DNA of 48,162 nt. It comes from Marisediminitalea alba (GTDB lineage: Bacteria; Pseudomonadota; Gammaproteobacteria; Enterobacterales; Alteromonadaceae). Numbering within the stretch: position 1 is the first letter of the stretch; every line of letters starts with the position of its first letter. The position numbers and the translations under genes were made by a program. Below, piece after piece: positions 19,367 to 28,831 of the stretch. Where the stretch lies: assembly GCF_002993365.1 (NCBI RefSeq), contig NZ_PVNP01000187.1, forward strand, positions 1-48,162, written 5' to 3'. Under the pieces are notes generated by a model, which had not been told where the DNA came from, did not search any database, and saw only the letters and a program-made list of their open reading frames with translations.

Positions 19367-20674
19367 ATGAGCAAGCAACGCGCAACATATTCTCCTAAGT
19401 GGTATCAGGACGCCTTTCGCTGGTTTTATTCCTTTATTCTGGCACTGCTCATTCCGTTTGCTTTTTTCACTCTCGTCAAACGCGGCATGACCCGCCAGAA
19501 GGACTATAACCGCCGCCGCTTTGAGCGGTTTGGCTACGTAGCTCATGCACCAAAGGCGAATGGCTATCTGTTTCATTGTGTGTCAGTGGGTGAGGTGGTC
19601 GCGGCGTCGGTACTGATTAAACGCATTATGCAGGAGCAACCAGAGCGACAGATAACTGTTACCACTACCACGCCTACCGGTTCGGCCCGGGTCCGCGCAA
19701 TTTTTGGTGATAAGGTGCATCACTTTTACCTGCCCTATGACTTACACATGGCCATGGCGGGCATGTTGAGACGGATTAAACCCAGCGTGGTATTCATCAC
19801 TGAAGTAGAGCTCTGGCCTAACCTGATCCATGCCTGCTGGAAACGTGACATTCCGGTACTGGTGGTCAATGCCAGAATGACCGACCGTTCAGCAAGACGT
19901 TATGCGAAGTTCCCCATCCTGTTCGAGCCAATGCTTAACAAGCTGGCGCATGTATGCGCGCAGGGCGACAGGGATTATGCGAATTATCGGTTTTTAGGCA
20001 TGCCGGAAAGTAAGCTCACGCTAACCAATAATATTAAATTCGACCAGGCCTCTGCCCTGGATGCCTCGGTAAGCGGCTTTTTAGGACTGGAGCACAGTAG
20101 CCGGAAAGTTCTTGTGGGAGGAAGTACCCATGATCCTGAGGAAACGGTATTGCTGCAAACCTACCAGGCAGTCAAAAAGCACTGCCCGCAACTCCTGCTG
20201 GTGCTGGTCCCCCGCCATCCTGAGCGGTTTGAAACGGTAGCCCGACTGATCCACAAATCCGGCTTAGCCATGACCCAAAGTGCGTCAGCCAACAGTGTAT
20301 CCGATGATTGCGACGTGTTACTGGTAAATGAAATGGGTAAGCTTAATGCAGTGTACGCCGTGGCCGATTTTGCCTTTGTCGGCGGTAGCATTGCAGACCG
20401 GGGCGGTCATAATGCGCTTGAGCCAGCAGCCAGAAAACTGCCGGTTATGATGGGGCCAAATACCTACAACAACCCGGTGATCTGCGCCAAATTAGCAGAG
20501 TCCGGTGCACTGTTTATTGTTGAAGATGCCGCTGCCATGACCGAACTTACCCTTTCCTGGTGCAAAAATGCAGATGCCGCAGCGCTGGCAGGCCTTGCCG
20601 GTTACACCGTGCTGGAGCAAAATAGTGGTGCGCTGGATAAAACAATGAAAGTTGTTGAGTTATATAACAACTGA
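19367..20674 (+). CDS. waaA: 3-deoxy-D-manno-octulosonic acid (Kdo) transferase
   Basis: The protein has 435 residues. An N-terminal membrane anchor (FYSFILALLIPFAFFTLV) is followed by the signature RRRFERFGYV and FHCVSVGEVVAASVLIKRI. The central TEVELWPNLIHACWKRDIPV and the C-terminal GGSIADRGGHNALEPAARKL are typical of WaaA. It attaches Kdo from CMP-Kdo to lipid IVA at the inner membrane, an essential step in LPS assembly. It is divergent from the two core glycosyltransferase genes, forming a small LPS core locus. Confidence 0.95.
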   Translation: MSKQRATYSPKWYQDAFRWFYSFILALLIPFAFFTLVKRGMTRQKDYNRRRFERFGYVAHAPKANGYLFHCVSVGEVVAASVLIKRIMQEQPERQITVTTTTPTGSARVRAIFGDKVHHFYLPYDLHMAMAGMLRRIKPSVVFITEVELWPNLIHACWKRDIPVLVVNARMTDRSARRYAKFPILFEPMLNKLAHVCAQGDRDYANYRFLGMPESKLTLTNNIKFDQASALDASVSGFLGLEHSSRKVLVGGSTHDPEETVLLQTYQAVKKHCPQLLLVLVPRHPERFETVARLIHKSGLAMTQSASANSVSDDCDVLLVNEMGKLNAVYAVADFAFVGGSIADRGGHNALEPAARKLPVMMGPNTYNNPVICAKLAESGALFIVEDAAAMTELTLSWCKNADAAALAGLAGYTVLEQNSGALDKTMKVVELYNN

Positions 20675-20741
20675 TAGGCTAAGTCCTGTAGTGATTTTTC
20701 TTCAGGGCTTTGATTATGCAAGGAAAGCGTGTCTTCCCCAG

Positions 20742-20894
20742 CCTGTCACCGGTGACCAGGTTTAACACGCAATATATGCCGCATCGGGCAGTTAATTCAG
20801 TCGGCCATCCTGGCATCCGAACCATGCCAGGTCCCTCCTCGGATAATGGCTAACTGAATAAAGGAATATGGGGCAAGGCGACGGCCTGCCCCAT
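20742..20894. ncRNA. structured noncoding element, family unknown
   Basis: About 150 bases between waaA and the DUF2891 gene hold several well-formed stems. CCTG-TCACC/GGTGA-CAGG forms a hairpin at 20742-20760. CAGTTA (20789-20794) pairs with TAACTG (20851-20856), and GGCCAT pairs with ATGGC inside it. CCTGGCAT (20809-20816) pairs with ATGCCAGG (20824-20831), and TCCG could alternatively pair with CGGA. ATGGGGCA (20868-20875) pairs with TGCCCCAT (20887-20894). It could be a leader RNA, a small RNA or a dispersed palindromic repeat. I do not recognise a known riboswitch. The last stem may be part of the waaA transcript end, though no T run follows. Confidence 0.45.
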
Positions 20895-21037
20895 TATTCT
20901 GAAACATCTTGTCACTACATTTTCTCTTAACGCCATAAACCGCTTATGGTATGCCTGGTTTCAAAACTCCTTTACTTACCGGCATGAATTGCAGACCATG
21001 CCTGATAACCATCACAAATAAAAAGGAAAATCAGATC

Positions 21038-22123
21038 ATGGTTATTTTCAGGCTGCTAACGATTCTGCTCGCCATTGCGCTGAGTATCTGGTCTTCGTAT
21101 AGTCAGGCAAGCACTCCGGCACTTACTCTTGAAGAAGCTAATCGTCTGGCTTCTCTACCACTCAAATGTACCCAGGTGGAGTATCCCAATAAACTCAATC
21201 AGGTGCTGGATGGTGACGAATATCTGAAATCACCCAAAGCACTGCACCCGGCCTTTTATGGTTGTTTTGACTGGCACTCTAGCGTGCATGGTCATTGGAT
21301 GATGGTCAATCTGCTGCGTAATTTTCCGGATCTTGCTGAAAGAGAAGCCATTAAAGCAATCCTGAAAACCAATCTGACGGCAGAGAACATTGCAGTAGAA
21401 GTGGCTTTTTTTGCGACGCCCGGTAATAAAAACTACGAACGCACTTACGGCTGGGCGTGGTTACTAACGCTGGCAGCCGAACTGCACAACTGGCATGATC
21501 CGCTGGCCAGAAAGCTGGAGCAAAACCTTAAGCCATTAACTGAGCTGATGGTTAGTAAGTATGAAACCTTTTTACCGAAACTTATCTATCCTATTCGCAC
21601 CGGTGAACACCCCAACACCGCATTCGGGCTTTCAATGGCGTATGACTTTGCCGTGGCAACAGATAACGATGCGCTGGCACAACTCATCAGAGCGCGTGCC
21701 TTGCACTGGTACCTTAGTGATAAGCAGTGTCCCCTTGCCTGGGAGCCTAACGGATTCGATTTTCTGTCGCCCTGTTTTGAAGAGTTAAACCTAATGCGCA
21801 AGGTACTACCCGGGGAGCAGTTCAAAAGCTGGGCTGGTGATTTTATACCAGAACTGATTAATCAGACATTTACTCTGGAGCCTGCCCGTGTGAGCGATCG
21901 CACTGATGGAAAACTGGTTCATCTGGACGGGCTCAATTTCAGCCGGGCCTGGTCGTTGTATGGGGTTGCCAAAGCGTTTCCTGCGGAATACGGTCATCTG
22001 CAAGCTATTGGCGATGCGCACGTTAATGCGGCATTACCGACTATTGTAGATAACCACTATGAAGGAACGCACTGGCTAGGTAGCTTTGCCATGTATGCAC
22101 TGCTTAGTCGCCAGGGGCTCTGA
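21038..22123 (+). CDS. secreted DUF2891 family protein
   Basis: The protein has 361 residues. A signal peptide (LLTILLAIALSIWSSYSQAS) ends near residue 24. Conserved stretches include HPAFYGCFDWHSSVHGHWMM, YERTYGWAWLLTLAAELHNW, RTGEHPNTAFGLSMAYDFA and GLNFSRAWSLYGVAKAFP. The mostly alpha-helical pattern with aromatic and acidic clusters resembles glycan-processing (alpha/alpha)6-barrel proteins, but the family has no established function. The start at 21038 follows AAAAAGGAAA. It lies downstream of the structured element at 20742-20894. Confidence 0.75.
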   Translation: MVIFRLLTILLAIALSIWSSYSQASTPALTLEEANRLASLPLKCTQVEYPNKLNQVLDGDEYLKSPKALHPAFYGCFDWHSSVHGHWMMVNLLRNFPDLAEREAIKAILKTNLTAENIAVEVAFFATPGNKNYERTYGWAWLLTLAAELHNWHDPLARKLEQNLKPLTELMVSKYETFLPKLIYPIRTGEHPNTAFGLSMAYDFAVATDNDALAQLIRARALHWYLSDKQCPLAWEPNGFDFLSPCFEELNLMRKVLPGEQFKSWAGDFIPELINQTFTLEPARVSDRTDGKLVHLDGLNFSRAWSLYGVAKAFPAEYGHLQAIGDAHVNAALPTIVDNHYEGTHWLGSFAMYALLSRQGL

Positions 22124-22614
22124 CGGCATGCACCGGCTGGGAGCGAGCCCCAGTCACAGGGTTGATGCCAGCGCTATTCCTCAAGCTCAAAGAAAAATGA
22201 CAGAGTAGCCCTTCGATGGAAGTGCAAAGAAACACCACTAATGATGATTTTTGTCAAAAAATCGGCGAACGGGCAGCCCCCCGAGATTGTATACCGGCCC
22301 TATTATTTCTTTGCTAACCATCGAAAAGGAGCTTCTTGCCTACCAGATTAACCAATTTGGTGCGATGAAGCATATTGTGCTTTATTGTGGTGCTTTGTAA
22401 GGCATACTTTTGGTGAAATTGGCTGGATATATTTATAAAGTTCCAATATTTCAGTTATTTATAAATTATACTAAAGTTGGCCTGTTGATTGCTATAACCA
22501 AGCGACGCTGTAATTAGGCAAAACAAAAATTCAAAAGGTTGCACCTAACGCACCATCTAATTGCTCGTTGTTTCCAGGGAGAGGCACCCTGTCCACAGAC
22601 AGGGTGCTATTCTG
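22124..22614. other. gene-free stretch between DUF2891 and antiporter genes
   Basis: No gene is supported here. A short CTGGG/CCCAG hairpin (22137-22153) lies just after the DUF2891 stop. The middle is AT-rich with no clear promoter, tRNA or repeat. The only strong signal is the terminator hairpin at 22584-22607. Confidence 0.5.
22584..22607 (-). terminator. hairpin at the end of the antiporter gene
   Basis: GCACCCTGTC (22584-22593) pairs perfectly with GACAGGGTGC (22598-22607), a 10-bp stem with a 4-base loop, eight bases past the stop of the antiporter gene. There is no long T run on the minus strand, so it may be a weak terminator or mRNA-stabilising stem. Confidence 0.55.
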
Positions 22615-24438
22615 TTAGTCTTTTGCCGGCTTCACGACTTTTTCTGAATCCAGCATCTCAGCTTCCACCAAACTGACCAGCTTACTGCCAGCGCGCGGAA
22701 TGGTTTCATCTGAACTAAGCAAAACATGCATGCGGTTATTTTCGTTGATGTACATCAGTGGGGTAGCAGCATCACCGTACTTTTCCATATAGTCCTTAAA
22801 AGTGAACTCAGGTGTAAGCGCCGTGGTTTTTATTTGCGCACCACGACTAACCGCACTGGCCAGGTACCCGTAGGTAATGCCTTCAGCAAATAACGACAGT
22901 TTTTTAGCATAATCCCTGGAAACCTGATGGCTAGGCCGGGTTGCGAGTTCATTGTTGGTCAGGCCCCAGACCTTATCCTTACCCAACGTGTACTCAAAAT
23001 GATAACCAATCATAGGATTTAGCTGTTTATAGGGCGATAACAGCAGTACCGTACCTATGGTGTTTAAATCCAGATGGATGGCGGCATGCTCAGACGTAGG
23101 ATTACCAAAATACACCGGGATATCCTGCATTCTGGCCGCGCGGATAGCATCCCAGTTGGTATCGGCTACCCGTACCGGCACCTTATGTTTAATCAGCTCT
23201 TTGGCCAGCATGCGACTGAATTCGCTGGCACCAAACAGCAGAAAGCCATTGGGTACCGGAGCGCGCACCTTAAGCAGTGCCGCTACGGGCTTAGCCGTAA
23301 GGCCCTGTAACACCACGGTGGCAATGATCACCAGGAAAACCAGTGGCACGATGATTTCTACCTGGGCATAGCCGAGTTGTTCCAGTTTAAGTGAAAACAA
23401 AGCTGACACAGCCGCGGCAACGATACCTCGTGGAGCCAGCCAGCTCAGCAAAGCCAGTTCGCGCAGGTTAAGTCCGGTACCGATGGATGAGACAAACACT
23501 GCCAGCGGACGGGCAATGAAAATGATCGAGAATAAAACGACCGCTGCTGCCCACCCTACATCAGCCACGGCGCCTAAATCGAGACGGGTAGCGAGTAATA
23601 TAAACAGCCCGGAAATAAGCAATACACTGAGTGTTTCCTTGAACTCAAGGATGTCCTCAACGTCCACATCCCGCATGTTCGCCATCATGACGCCTATCAC
23701 GGTAACAGTTAGTAGCCCGGACTCGTGAGCAAAATAATTGGAACCGGCAAAGGCTGCCAGGATGATGGTTAGGACCGCTGTATTGCGTAAGTAGTGGGGA
23801 ACCAGATTGTGGCGCAGAGTGATCCCCAGGAAGTAGCCCACTGCCATACCCAGGCCGAGCCCGATACCGATCGTTTTACCAAAAGCGACCAGGGTGTGAG
23901 ACACGGCGCTCTGCGACGAAATGATATATTCGTAAACTAACACCGCCAGTAATGCTCCGATGGGATCAATAATAATCCCTTCCCAGCGCAGTATATTGCC
24001 AAGGTTTGTCTGGGGGCGTACGGTTCGAAGCATAGGCACAATAACGGTGGGCCCGGTTACGGTGACGATGGCTCCGAATAAGAACGATAGCTGCCAGCTT
24101 ATGTCCAGCGCATAGTGGGCCACAGTGGCGGCGATGATCCAGGTGACCAGAACCCCGATGCTACAGAGGTTTCTGACCATGTTACCGTGCCCGGCAATAT
24201 CACTGTATTTAAGAGTCAGCGCACCTTCAAACAGAATAATGGCGACCGATAGCGACACCACCGGAAAGAGTAAATCCCCGAACAGAGCGTCTGCATCTAA
24301 TACATTAAAAACCGGACCAACCAGAATACCCACGACTAACAGAGGCAAAATGGCCGGTAAACGGATCTTGTAAGCTAAATACTGACAACTGATTGAAAGC
24401 AGGCCGACGGCGACCAGAGCAATAGTTGGATCTGACAC
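22615..24438 (-). CDS. CPA1-type Na+(K+)/H+ antiporter with C-terminal nucleotide-binding-like domain
   Basis: The protein has 607 residues. About twelve membrane helices span residues 5-400. Family signatures are ILFEGALTLKYSD, TVTGPTVIVPMLR, the conserved EGIIIDPIGALLAVL in which the Asp is the expected ion-binding residue, and SWLAPRGIVAAAVSALF. After the membrane part comes a soluble domain with LFGASEFSRMLAKELIKHKV, resembling a Rossmann/TrkA-N fold, and a final beta-rich section. It should exchange cations for protons and help pH or salt balance. Start is GTG with AAGGA upstream. Confidence 0.85.
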   Translation of the reverse strand: MSDPTIALVAVGLLSISCQYLAYKIRLPAILPLLVVGILVGPVFNVLDADALFGDLLFPVVSLSVAIILFEGALTLKYSDIAGHGNMVRNLCSIGVLVTWIIAATVAHYALDISWQLSFLFGAIVTVTGPTVIVPMLRTVRPQTNLGNILRWEGIIIDPIGALLAVLVYEYIISSQSAVSHTLVAFGKTIGIGLGLGMAVGYFLGITLRHNLVPHYLRNTAVLTIILAAFAGSNYFAHESGLLTVTVIGVMMANMRDVDVEDILEFKETLSVLLISGLFILLATRLDLGAVADVGWAAAVVLFSIIFIARPLAVFVSSIGTGLNLRELALLSWLAPRGIVAAAVSALFSLKLEQLGYAQVEIIVPLVFLVIIATVVLQGLTAKPVAALLKVRAPVPNGFLLFGASEFSRMLAKELIKHKVPVRVADTNWDAIRAARMQDIPVYFGNPTSEHAAIHLDLNTIGTVLLLSPYKQLNPMIGYHFEYTLGKDKVWGLTNNELATRPSHQVSRDYAKKLSLFAEGITYGYLASAVSRGAQIKTTALTPEFTFKDYMEKYGDAATPLMYINENNRMHVLLSSDETIPRAGSKLVSLVEAEMLDSEKVVKPAKD

Positions 24439-24707
24439 TCAAAGAGTCCTTATTATTGTTTGGCTGTTACCTAAAACAACAGCAATTAGATTCCTACCAG
24501 ATGTTATACACCAGAATTGTATCATGTGTTCACTTTCCGCTTGGGAAACGGTCTAAATGATACAGGTATAATTATGTCGAAGTTCTTTACAAACATGATG
24601 ACCATGTTGATTTCGACTTTTATAAATCAATGATCTTGAGCTACTTTTTTTAATGGAATGATTATTGCATTTTTTCTTTTTATAACAACGTATTACCGTA
24701 GTAAAAA

Positions 24708-25505
24708 ATGAAAAGACAGAACAGAAAAACGTGGTCAGCCCTGATAGCCGCCGTTATGCTCGGGTTTGGTTTATTCACTGTTACGGCCCCTGCTAATGCG
24801 GCCCTTATTAAAACCGATATTGTTATGCTGGTGGATGAAAGTGGTTCAATGAGCACTATCCACAATAACCTTCGTGACAGCATAGGTACCTTTGCCAGTA
24901 TTTTGCAAAACGGTGGGCTGGACGCTCAGTTTGCACTAATAGGCTTCGGCTTTGCAGGTGACAGCATCCGTCTCCTGTCTGATTTCGTTGATGCGGCAGG
25001 TTTTGCCAGTGCAATGGCGGGGATCACACCTGTAGGCGCCGATGAACCCGCTTATGATGCCACGGCTTACGCGCTGGAAGCGCTGCCTTCAGAACAGCCA
25101 GGGCTCAGTTACCGCGACGATGCGGTGAAAAACCTGATTTTGTTTGCCGACGAAGCCAGCAACAGCGACAACTATTTCGATGCCGACTCACTGGATGGCG
25201 TGCTAAAAGACAATTCTGCGTTGTTTAATGTGGTATTGGGCGGCGAATTCGGCGAGCTGATTGACTTAGCTCTGAATAATGGCGGTAACAGCTTCGATTT
25301 AAACGAGCTTAATACCGCAGTGCAGAGTGAAATCGATGATTTTGTCACTAATTTCGCCGAAGTGAAATTACAGGAAACCGTGGACTTTTGTGCGGAAAAC
25401 CCGGATCACCCCGCTTGTACAGACAGTGAACCGGTTCCGGCGCCAGCCGGCATTGCATTGCTTTCTCTGGGTCTGTTGCTCCTGACTCGTAAAAAGCTCG
25501 GCTAA
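24708..25505 (+). CDS. secreted von Willebrand A protein with PEP-CTERM-like tail
   Basis: The protein has 265 residues. A signal peptide ends at about residue 31 (TAPANA). A von Willebrand factor A domain follows at once: IVMLVDESGSMS holds the MIDAS DxSxS metal site, and LILFADEASNS is the later metal/strand region. A CAENPDHPAC loop lies before the C-terminus, which has PVPAPAGIALLSLGLLLL then RKK: a short motif, a hydrophobic helix and a basic end, as in PEP-CTERM sorting signals handled by exosortases. It may be an adhesive surface protein. No exosortase gene is in the window. Confidence 0.8.
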   Translation: MKRQNRKTWSALIAAVMLGFGLFTVTAPANAALIKTDIVMLVDESGSMSTIHNNLRDSIGTFASILQNGGLDAQFALIGFGFAGDSIRLLSDFVDAAGFASAMAGITPVGADEPAYDATAYALEALPSEQPGLSYRDDAVKNLILFADEASNSDNYFDADSLDGVLKDNSALFNVVLGGEFGELIDLALNNGGNSFDLNELNTAVQSEIDDFVTNFAEVKLQETVDFCAENPDHPACTDSEPVPAPAGIALLSLGLLLLTRKKLG

Positions 25506-25621
25506 ACCTCATAAGGGAAGCTGATATACCCGGCAGGCAAAATCGCTGTTTGCCGGGTGAGTACAAATCGCCAGTCTTATTAGCGGCAACAAATGGAACG
25601 TTTCACCGCGTTAATTGAGTT

Positions 25622-26488
25622 ATGAAAAATTCTTCTTTTATGGCAGGTGCTGGTAAGGCACTTGCAATGAGCCTGTTATTGCTCCCTGCCGCTTGCAGCA
25701 GTACGGATTCTGGCAACGACAGCGGTATCGAAGTGCTCGAAGACATTGTTTTAGACGAACAGTTAGTGGAAACCTCGGGCTTATATTGTGATGCCAACCA
25801 TATTTACACTATCAATGATTCGGGCAACAGCCCCGACTTATTTACTCTGGATACTTCCGGCACGATTGTAAAAAGTGAGAAATTGCCGCGCAAGAATACA
25901 GACTGGGAGTCGGTAACGGCAGACAGCGAGTTTTTCTACATTGGTGATTTTGGTAACAATGCCGGTAAACGCAGTGATCTGGCAGTGTTAAAGGTCAGCA
26001 GGGCCGATACGGGCGATATCACGCCTTTGCCGGTCAACTATGAAAACTACGATATCGCCAAAAACGAGTACTACGCGCACGATTATGATGCAGAAGCGAT
26101 GGTCTCCCGGGGCGACCAGCTGGTACTGTTTTCCAAGAGCTGGCTAACTCGTGTGGTAAAAGTGTATTTGCTCGACAAAGGCCAGGTAACCCCGCTTTTA
26201 TCGCCGGTAGCTGAGCTATCAGGGATCCCCGGAGTGGTGACTGGCGCTGATTTTGACGCACAAAATAACCGCTATGTAATTGTTGGGTATACCAGTAATG
26301 CTCTGGGTATGTTCAAGCCGTTTATTGCCACCCTGTCAGCTGAGTTTGACCTAATCAGTACCTATAAGCTTGACGGCTACGGGCAGGTAGAAGGCCTCTG
26401 TGTTCGCGAAAATAATACAATCTGGCTGACCCAGGAAAGCTCACCACTCAGTGTTGCAAAGCTTATTAAGGTGAAGTTGCCCGAGTAA
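25622..26488 (+). CDS. lipoprotein, beta-propeller-like, unknown function
   Basis: The protein has 288 residues. It has a lipoprotein signal with the lipobox LPAAC (Cys25), so it is anchored to a membrane, probably the outer one. The body has repeated beta-strand motifs with acidic turns: HIYTINDSGNSPDLFTLDTS, DWESVTADSEFFYIGDFGNN, then VTGADFDAQNNRYVIVGYTS and QVEGLCVRENNTIWLTQESS. These resemble blades of a beta-propeller as in phytase-like or SdiA-regulated-type proteins. I cannot assign a substrate. It lies after the VWA gene (117-bp gap) and ends at a strong terminator. Confidence 0.65.
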   Translation: MKNSSFMAGAGKALAMSLLLLPAACSSTDSGNDSGIEVLEDIVLDEQLVETSGLYCDANHIYTINDSGNSPDLFTLDTSGTIVKSEKLPRKNTDWESVTADSEFFYIGDFGNNAGKRSDLAVLKVSRADTGDITPLPVNYENYDIAKNEYYAHDYDAEAMVSRGDQLVLFSKSWLTRVVKVYLLDKGQVTPLLSPVAELSGIPGVVTGADFDAQNNRYVIVGYTSNALGMFKPFIATLSAEFDLISTYKLDGYGQVEGLCVRENNTIWLTQESSPLSVAKLIKVKLPE

Positions 26489-26502
26489 CCGGGGCAGAAA
26501 CA

Positions 26503-26534
26503 AAAAGGCCAGCCTTGCGGCTGGCCTTTATTCT
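26503..26534. terminator. bidirectional terminator
   Basis: AAAAGGCCAGCC (26503-26514) pairs with GGCTGGCCTTT (26519-26529), followed by ATTCT. The A run on the left makes it usable by the convergent peptidase gene as well. Confidence 0.85.
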
Positions 26535-26547
26535 ATAACCGTTTCGG

Positions 26548-28731
26548 TTACTTATCCTGCTCTGATGTTACCGGAAAGCCACGGTCACGCATTAGCGCTT
26601 CAACGTTTGCATCGCGACCACGGAACATGCGATAGGCCTCGGCCGGATCCATAGCATTGCGTACCGAGAACAAGTACTTCACCAGCTTGGCTGACACTTC
26701 TTCATCGTAAAAGCCGCCCGGCGCTTCTTCAAAGGCTTCTGCTGCATCCGCGGTTAATACTTCTGCCCACATATAGCCATAGTAACCCGCTGAATAACCC
26801 TCACCAGAGAAAACATGGCCAAAGTGAGGAGTACGGTGACGCATTACGATTTCTTCAGGCATTCCCAGTGCTTTGAGTTGTTCACGCTCAAAACTGTCTG
26901 GTTCGATACCGGCAGGATCTGTGGTGTGATAGAGCAGATCCATGATGGCTGATGCCATATACTCGGTAGTCTTGAACCCTTCGTTAAAGGTCGATGCCTT
27001 CTTGATTTTAGCAATCAGGCTGTCCGGAATGGGTTCGCCGGTTTCATAATGTACCAGGTACTCATCAATGACTTCATCAGTGGTCAGCCAGCGCTCCAGT
27101 AACTGCGACTGGAACTCAGTGTAATCTCTGACGCCAGAGTGTGAAGTGGGGTATTTAACGTTTGCTGACAGGAAGTGCAGCGCATGGCCAAACTCATGGA
27201 AGTATGTCTCAGCGTCATCCCAGGAAATCAGCGTTGGCTCACCTTCCGGTCCTTTCACAAAGTTCGAGTTGTTAGACGACAGAACGTTTTTGTCACCATC
27301 AAAGGTAGTGTGTCTGCGATAGGTAGTTGCCCAGGCGCCGGAGCGTTTACCCTGACGAGCGAACGGATCCAGATACCACAGACCAACCAGTTCACCGGAA
27401 TCCTTATCGGCCACTTCCCATACTTTCACATCAGGATGGAATACCGGTACCGTGCCCGCCGGAACCGGTTTAAAGTCAAAGTTGAACAAGCGTCCGGCCA
27501 CATAAAACATGGCTTCGCGCAGTTTATCCAGTTGCAGGTATTGTTTCACCTCATTGGAATCTAGGTCGTATTTCGCGAGACGAACTTTTTCGGCGTAAAA
27601 ACGATAATCCCAGGGTTTAATTTCGATGTCCGCACCTTGGGCATCGGCAATGGCCTGCATGTCGGCCACTTCTTCCTCAACCCGGGCGAGTGCCGCTGGC
27701 CAGACTTTCATCATCAGTGCCATGGCATTTTCAGGGTTCTTCGCCATGCGGTCTTCGAGACGCCACTGAGCGTAGTTATCGTAACCGAGCAGCTGAACGC
27801 GTTCATGGCGCAGGGTAAGAATTTGTTTGATGATGTCGTTGTTATCAAACTCGTCGCCGTTATCACCGCGGTCGTAATAGGTGCGCCATACTTTTTCTCG
27901 TAAATCCCGCTGCGTTGAGTAGGTCAGGAAAGGATCCATTGATGAACGCGTATTGGTAATGGCATACATGCCTTCCTTACCACGGTCTGCGGCAGCAGCG
28001 GCTGCTGCTTTAACAAAACTTTCCGGTAAGCCGTCGAGTTGCTCGGCTGTAATATAGGTGACGTAATTTTCTTCGTCTGCCAGAACGTTATTGGAAAAAC
28101 GGGTATGCAGGCTTGCCAGCTCTTTGTTGATTTCGGCGTAACGAGCTTTGGCTTCACCCTCAAGGGTAGCCCCATTGCGGGCAAAACTGTTATAGATGAG
28201 CCACGTAATACGTTGCTCTTCGTCAGTAAGCGTGTTTAGTTCGTCACTTTCATAAACCGCTTTAATGCGCTCGAAAAGCTTGCTGTTCTGATTGATTTTG
28301 GAGCGGTAGGCTGACAGCTTGGGTGATAACTCCCGCTGCAGTTCACGGAACTCCGGACTGGATACGTTAGAGCTCCAGATACCATAATAGGTATAGACCC
28401 GGCCAATGGTGTCGCCGGCCTTCTCGTAAGCCACAATCGTATTGGCGAAATCCGGCGCTTCGGGGTTATTGGCAATCGCATCAATTTCGGCCAGGTGTTC
28501 GGCCATAGCCGCTTCCATGGCTGGCATCAGATCGGCCAGTTGCATATCTTCAAAGGCTGGTACGCCACCATAGGGGCCTTTAAAAGGTTGCAGCAAGGTG
28601 TTTTCAACTGTCTGGCTGGTTGTTTCGGCAGCACCTGAGGCGGTATTTTCGTTGCCCGATGGTGCGTCAGTACAGCCTGCCAGTGCGAGCACTATGGCGG
28701 TGGCAGTGAGCGTCTTTTTTATTGTAAGCAT
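26548..28731 (-). CDS. M3 family dipeptidyl carboxypeptidase-like lipoprotein
   Basis: The protein has 727 residues. It carries a lipobox LALAGC near residue 19, so it is exported and lipid-anchored. The zinc metallopeptidase motif HEFGH is at residues 512-516 (catalytic Glu513); the downstream FQSQLLERW stretch provides the third ligand region. Other M3 features are YTEFQSQ and HRTPHFGHVFSGEGYSAGYY near the C-terminus. It probably trims dipeptides from the ends of peptides in the periplasm, like Dcp. It is a single gene facing the lipoprotein gene across a shared terminator. Confidence 0.9.
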   Translation of the reverse strand: MLTIKKTLTATAIVLALAGCTDAPSGNENTASGAAETTSQTVENTLLQPFKGPYGGVPAFEDMQLADLMPAMEAAMAEHLAEIDAIANNPEAPDFANTIVAYEKAGDTIGRVYTYYGIWSSNVSSPEFRELQRELSPKLSAYRSKINQNSKLFERIKAVYESDELNTLTDEEQRITWLIYNSFARNGATLEGEAKARYAEINKELASLHTRFSNNVLADEENYVTYITAEQLDGLPESFVKAAAAAAADRGKEGMYAITNTRSSMDPFLTYSTQRDLREKVWRTYYDRGDNGDEFDNNDIIKQILTLRHERVQLLGYDNYAQWRLEDRMAKNPENAMALMMKVWPAALARVEEEVADMQAIADAQGADIEIKPWDYRFYAEKVRLAKYDLDSNEVKQYLQLDKLREAMFYVAGRLFNFDFKPVPAGTVPVFHPDVKVWEVADKDSGELVGLWYLDPFARQGKRSGAWATTYRRHTTFDGDKNVLSSNNSNFVKGPEGEPTLISWDDAETYFHEFGHALHFLSANVKYPTSHSGVRDYTEFQSQLLERWLTTDEVIDEYLVHYETGEPIPDSLIAKIKKASTFNEGFKTTEYMASAIMDLLYHTTDPAGIEPDSFEREQLKALGMPEEIVMRHRTPHFGHVFSGEGYSAGYYGYMWAEVLTADAAEAFEEAPGGFYDEEVSAKLVKYLFSVRNAMDPAEAYRMFRGRDANVEALMRDRGFPVTSEQDK

Positions 28732-28831
28732 AGAGTTCCTGTCATTTTTATTGTTGAATTATATTTTGTGATGCCTTGCCGCTCAGTTGTGTAACTGGCA
28801 GGCGTTGTATTCACTGCCAGCGACAAAAGAA

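Noticed and set aside
20742..20894. Known riboswitch such as TPP, cobalamin or FMN
   Set aside because: The conserved core sequences of those classes are not present; only general stems are seen.
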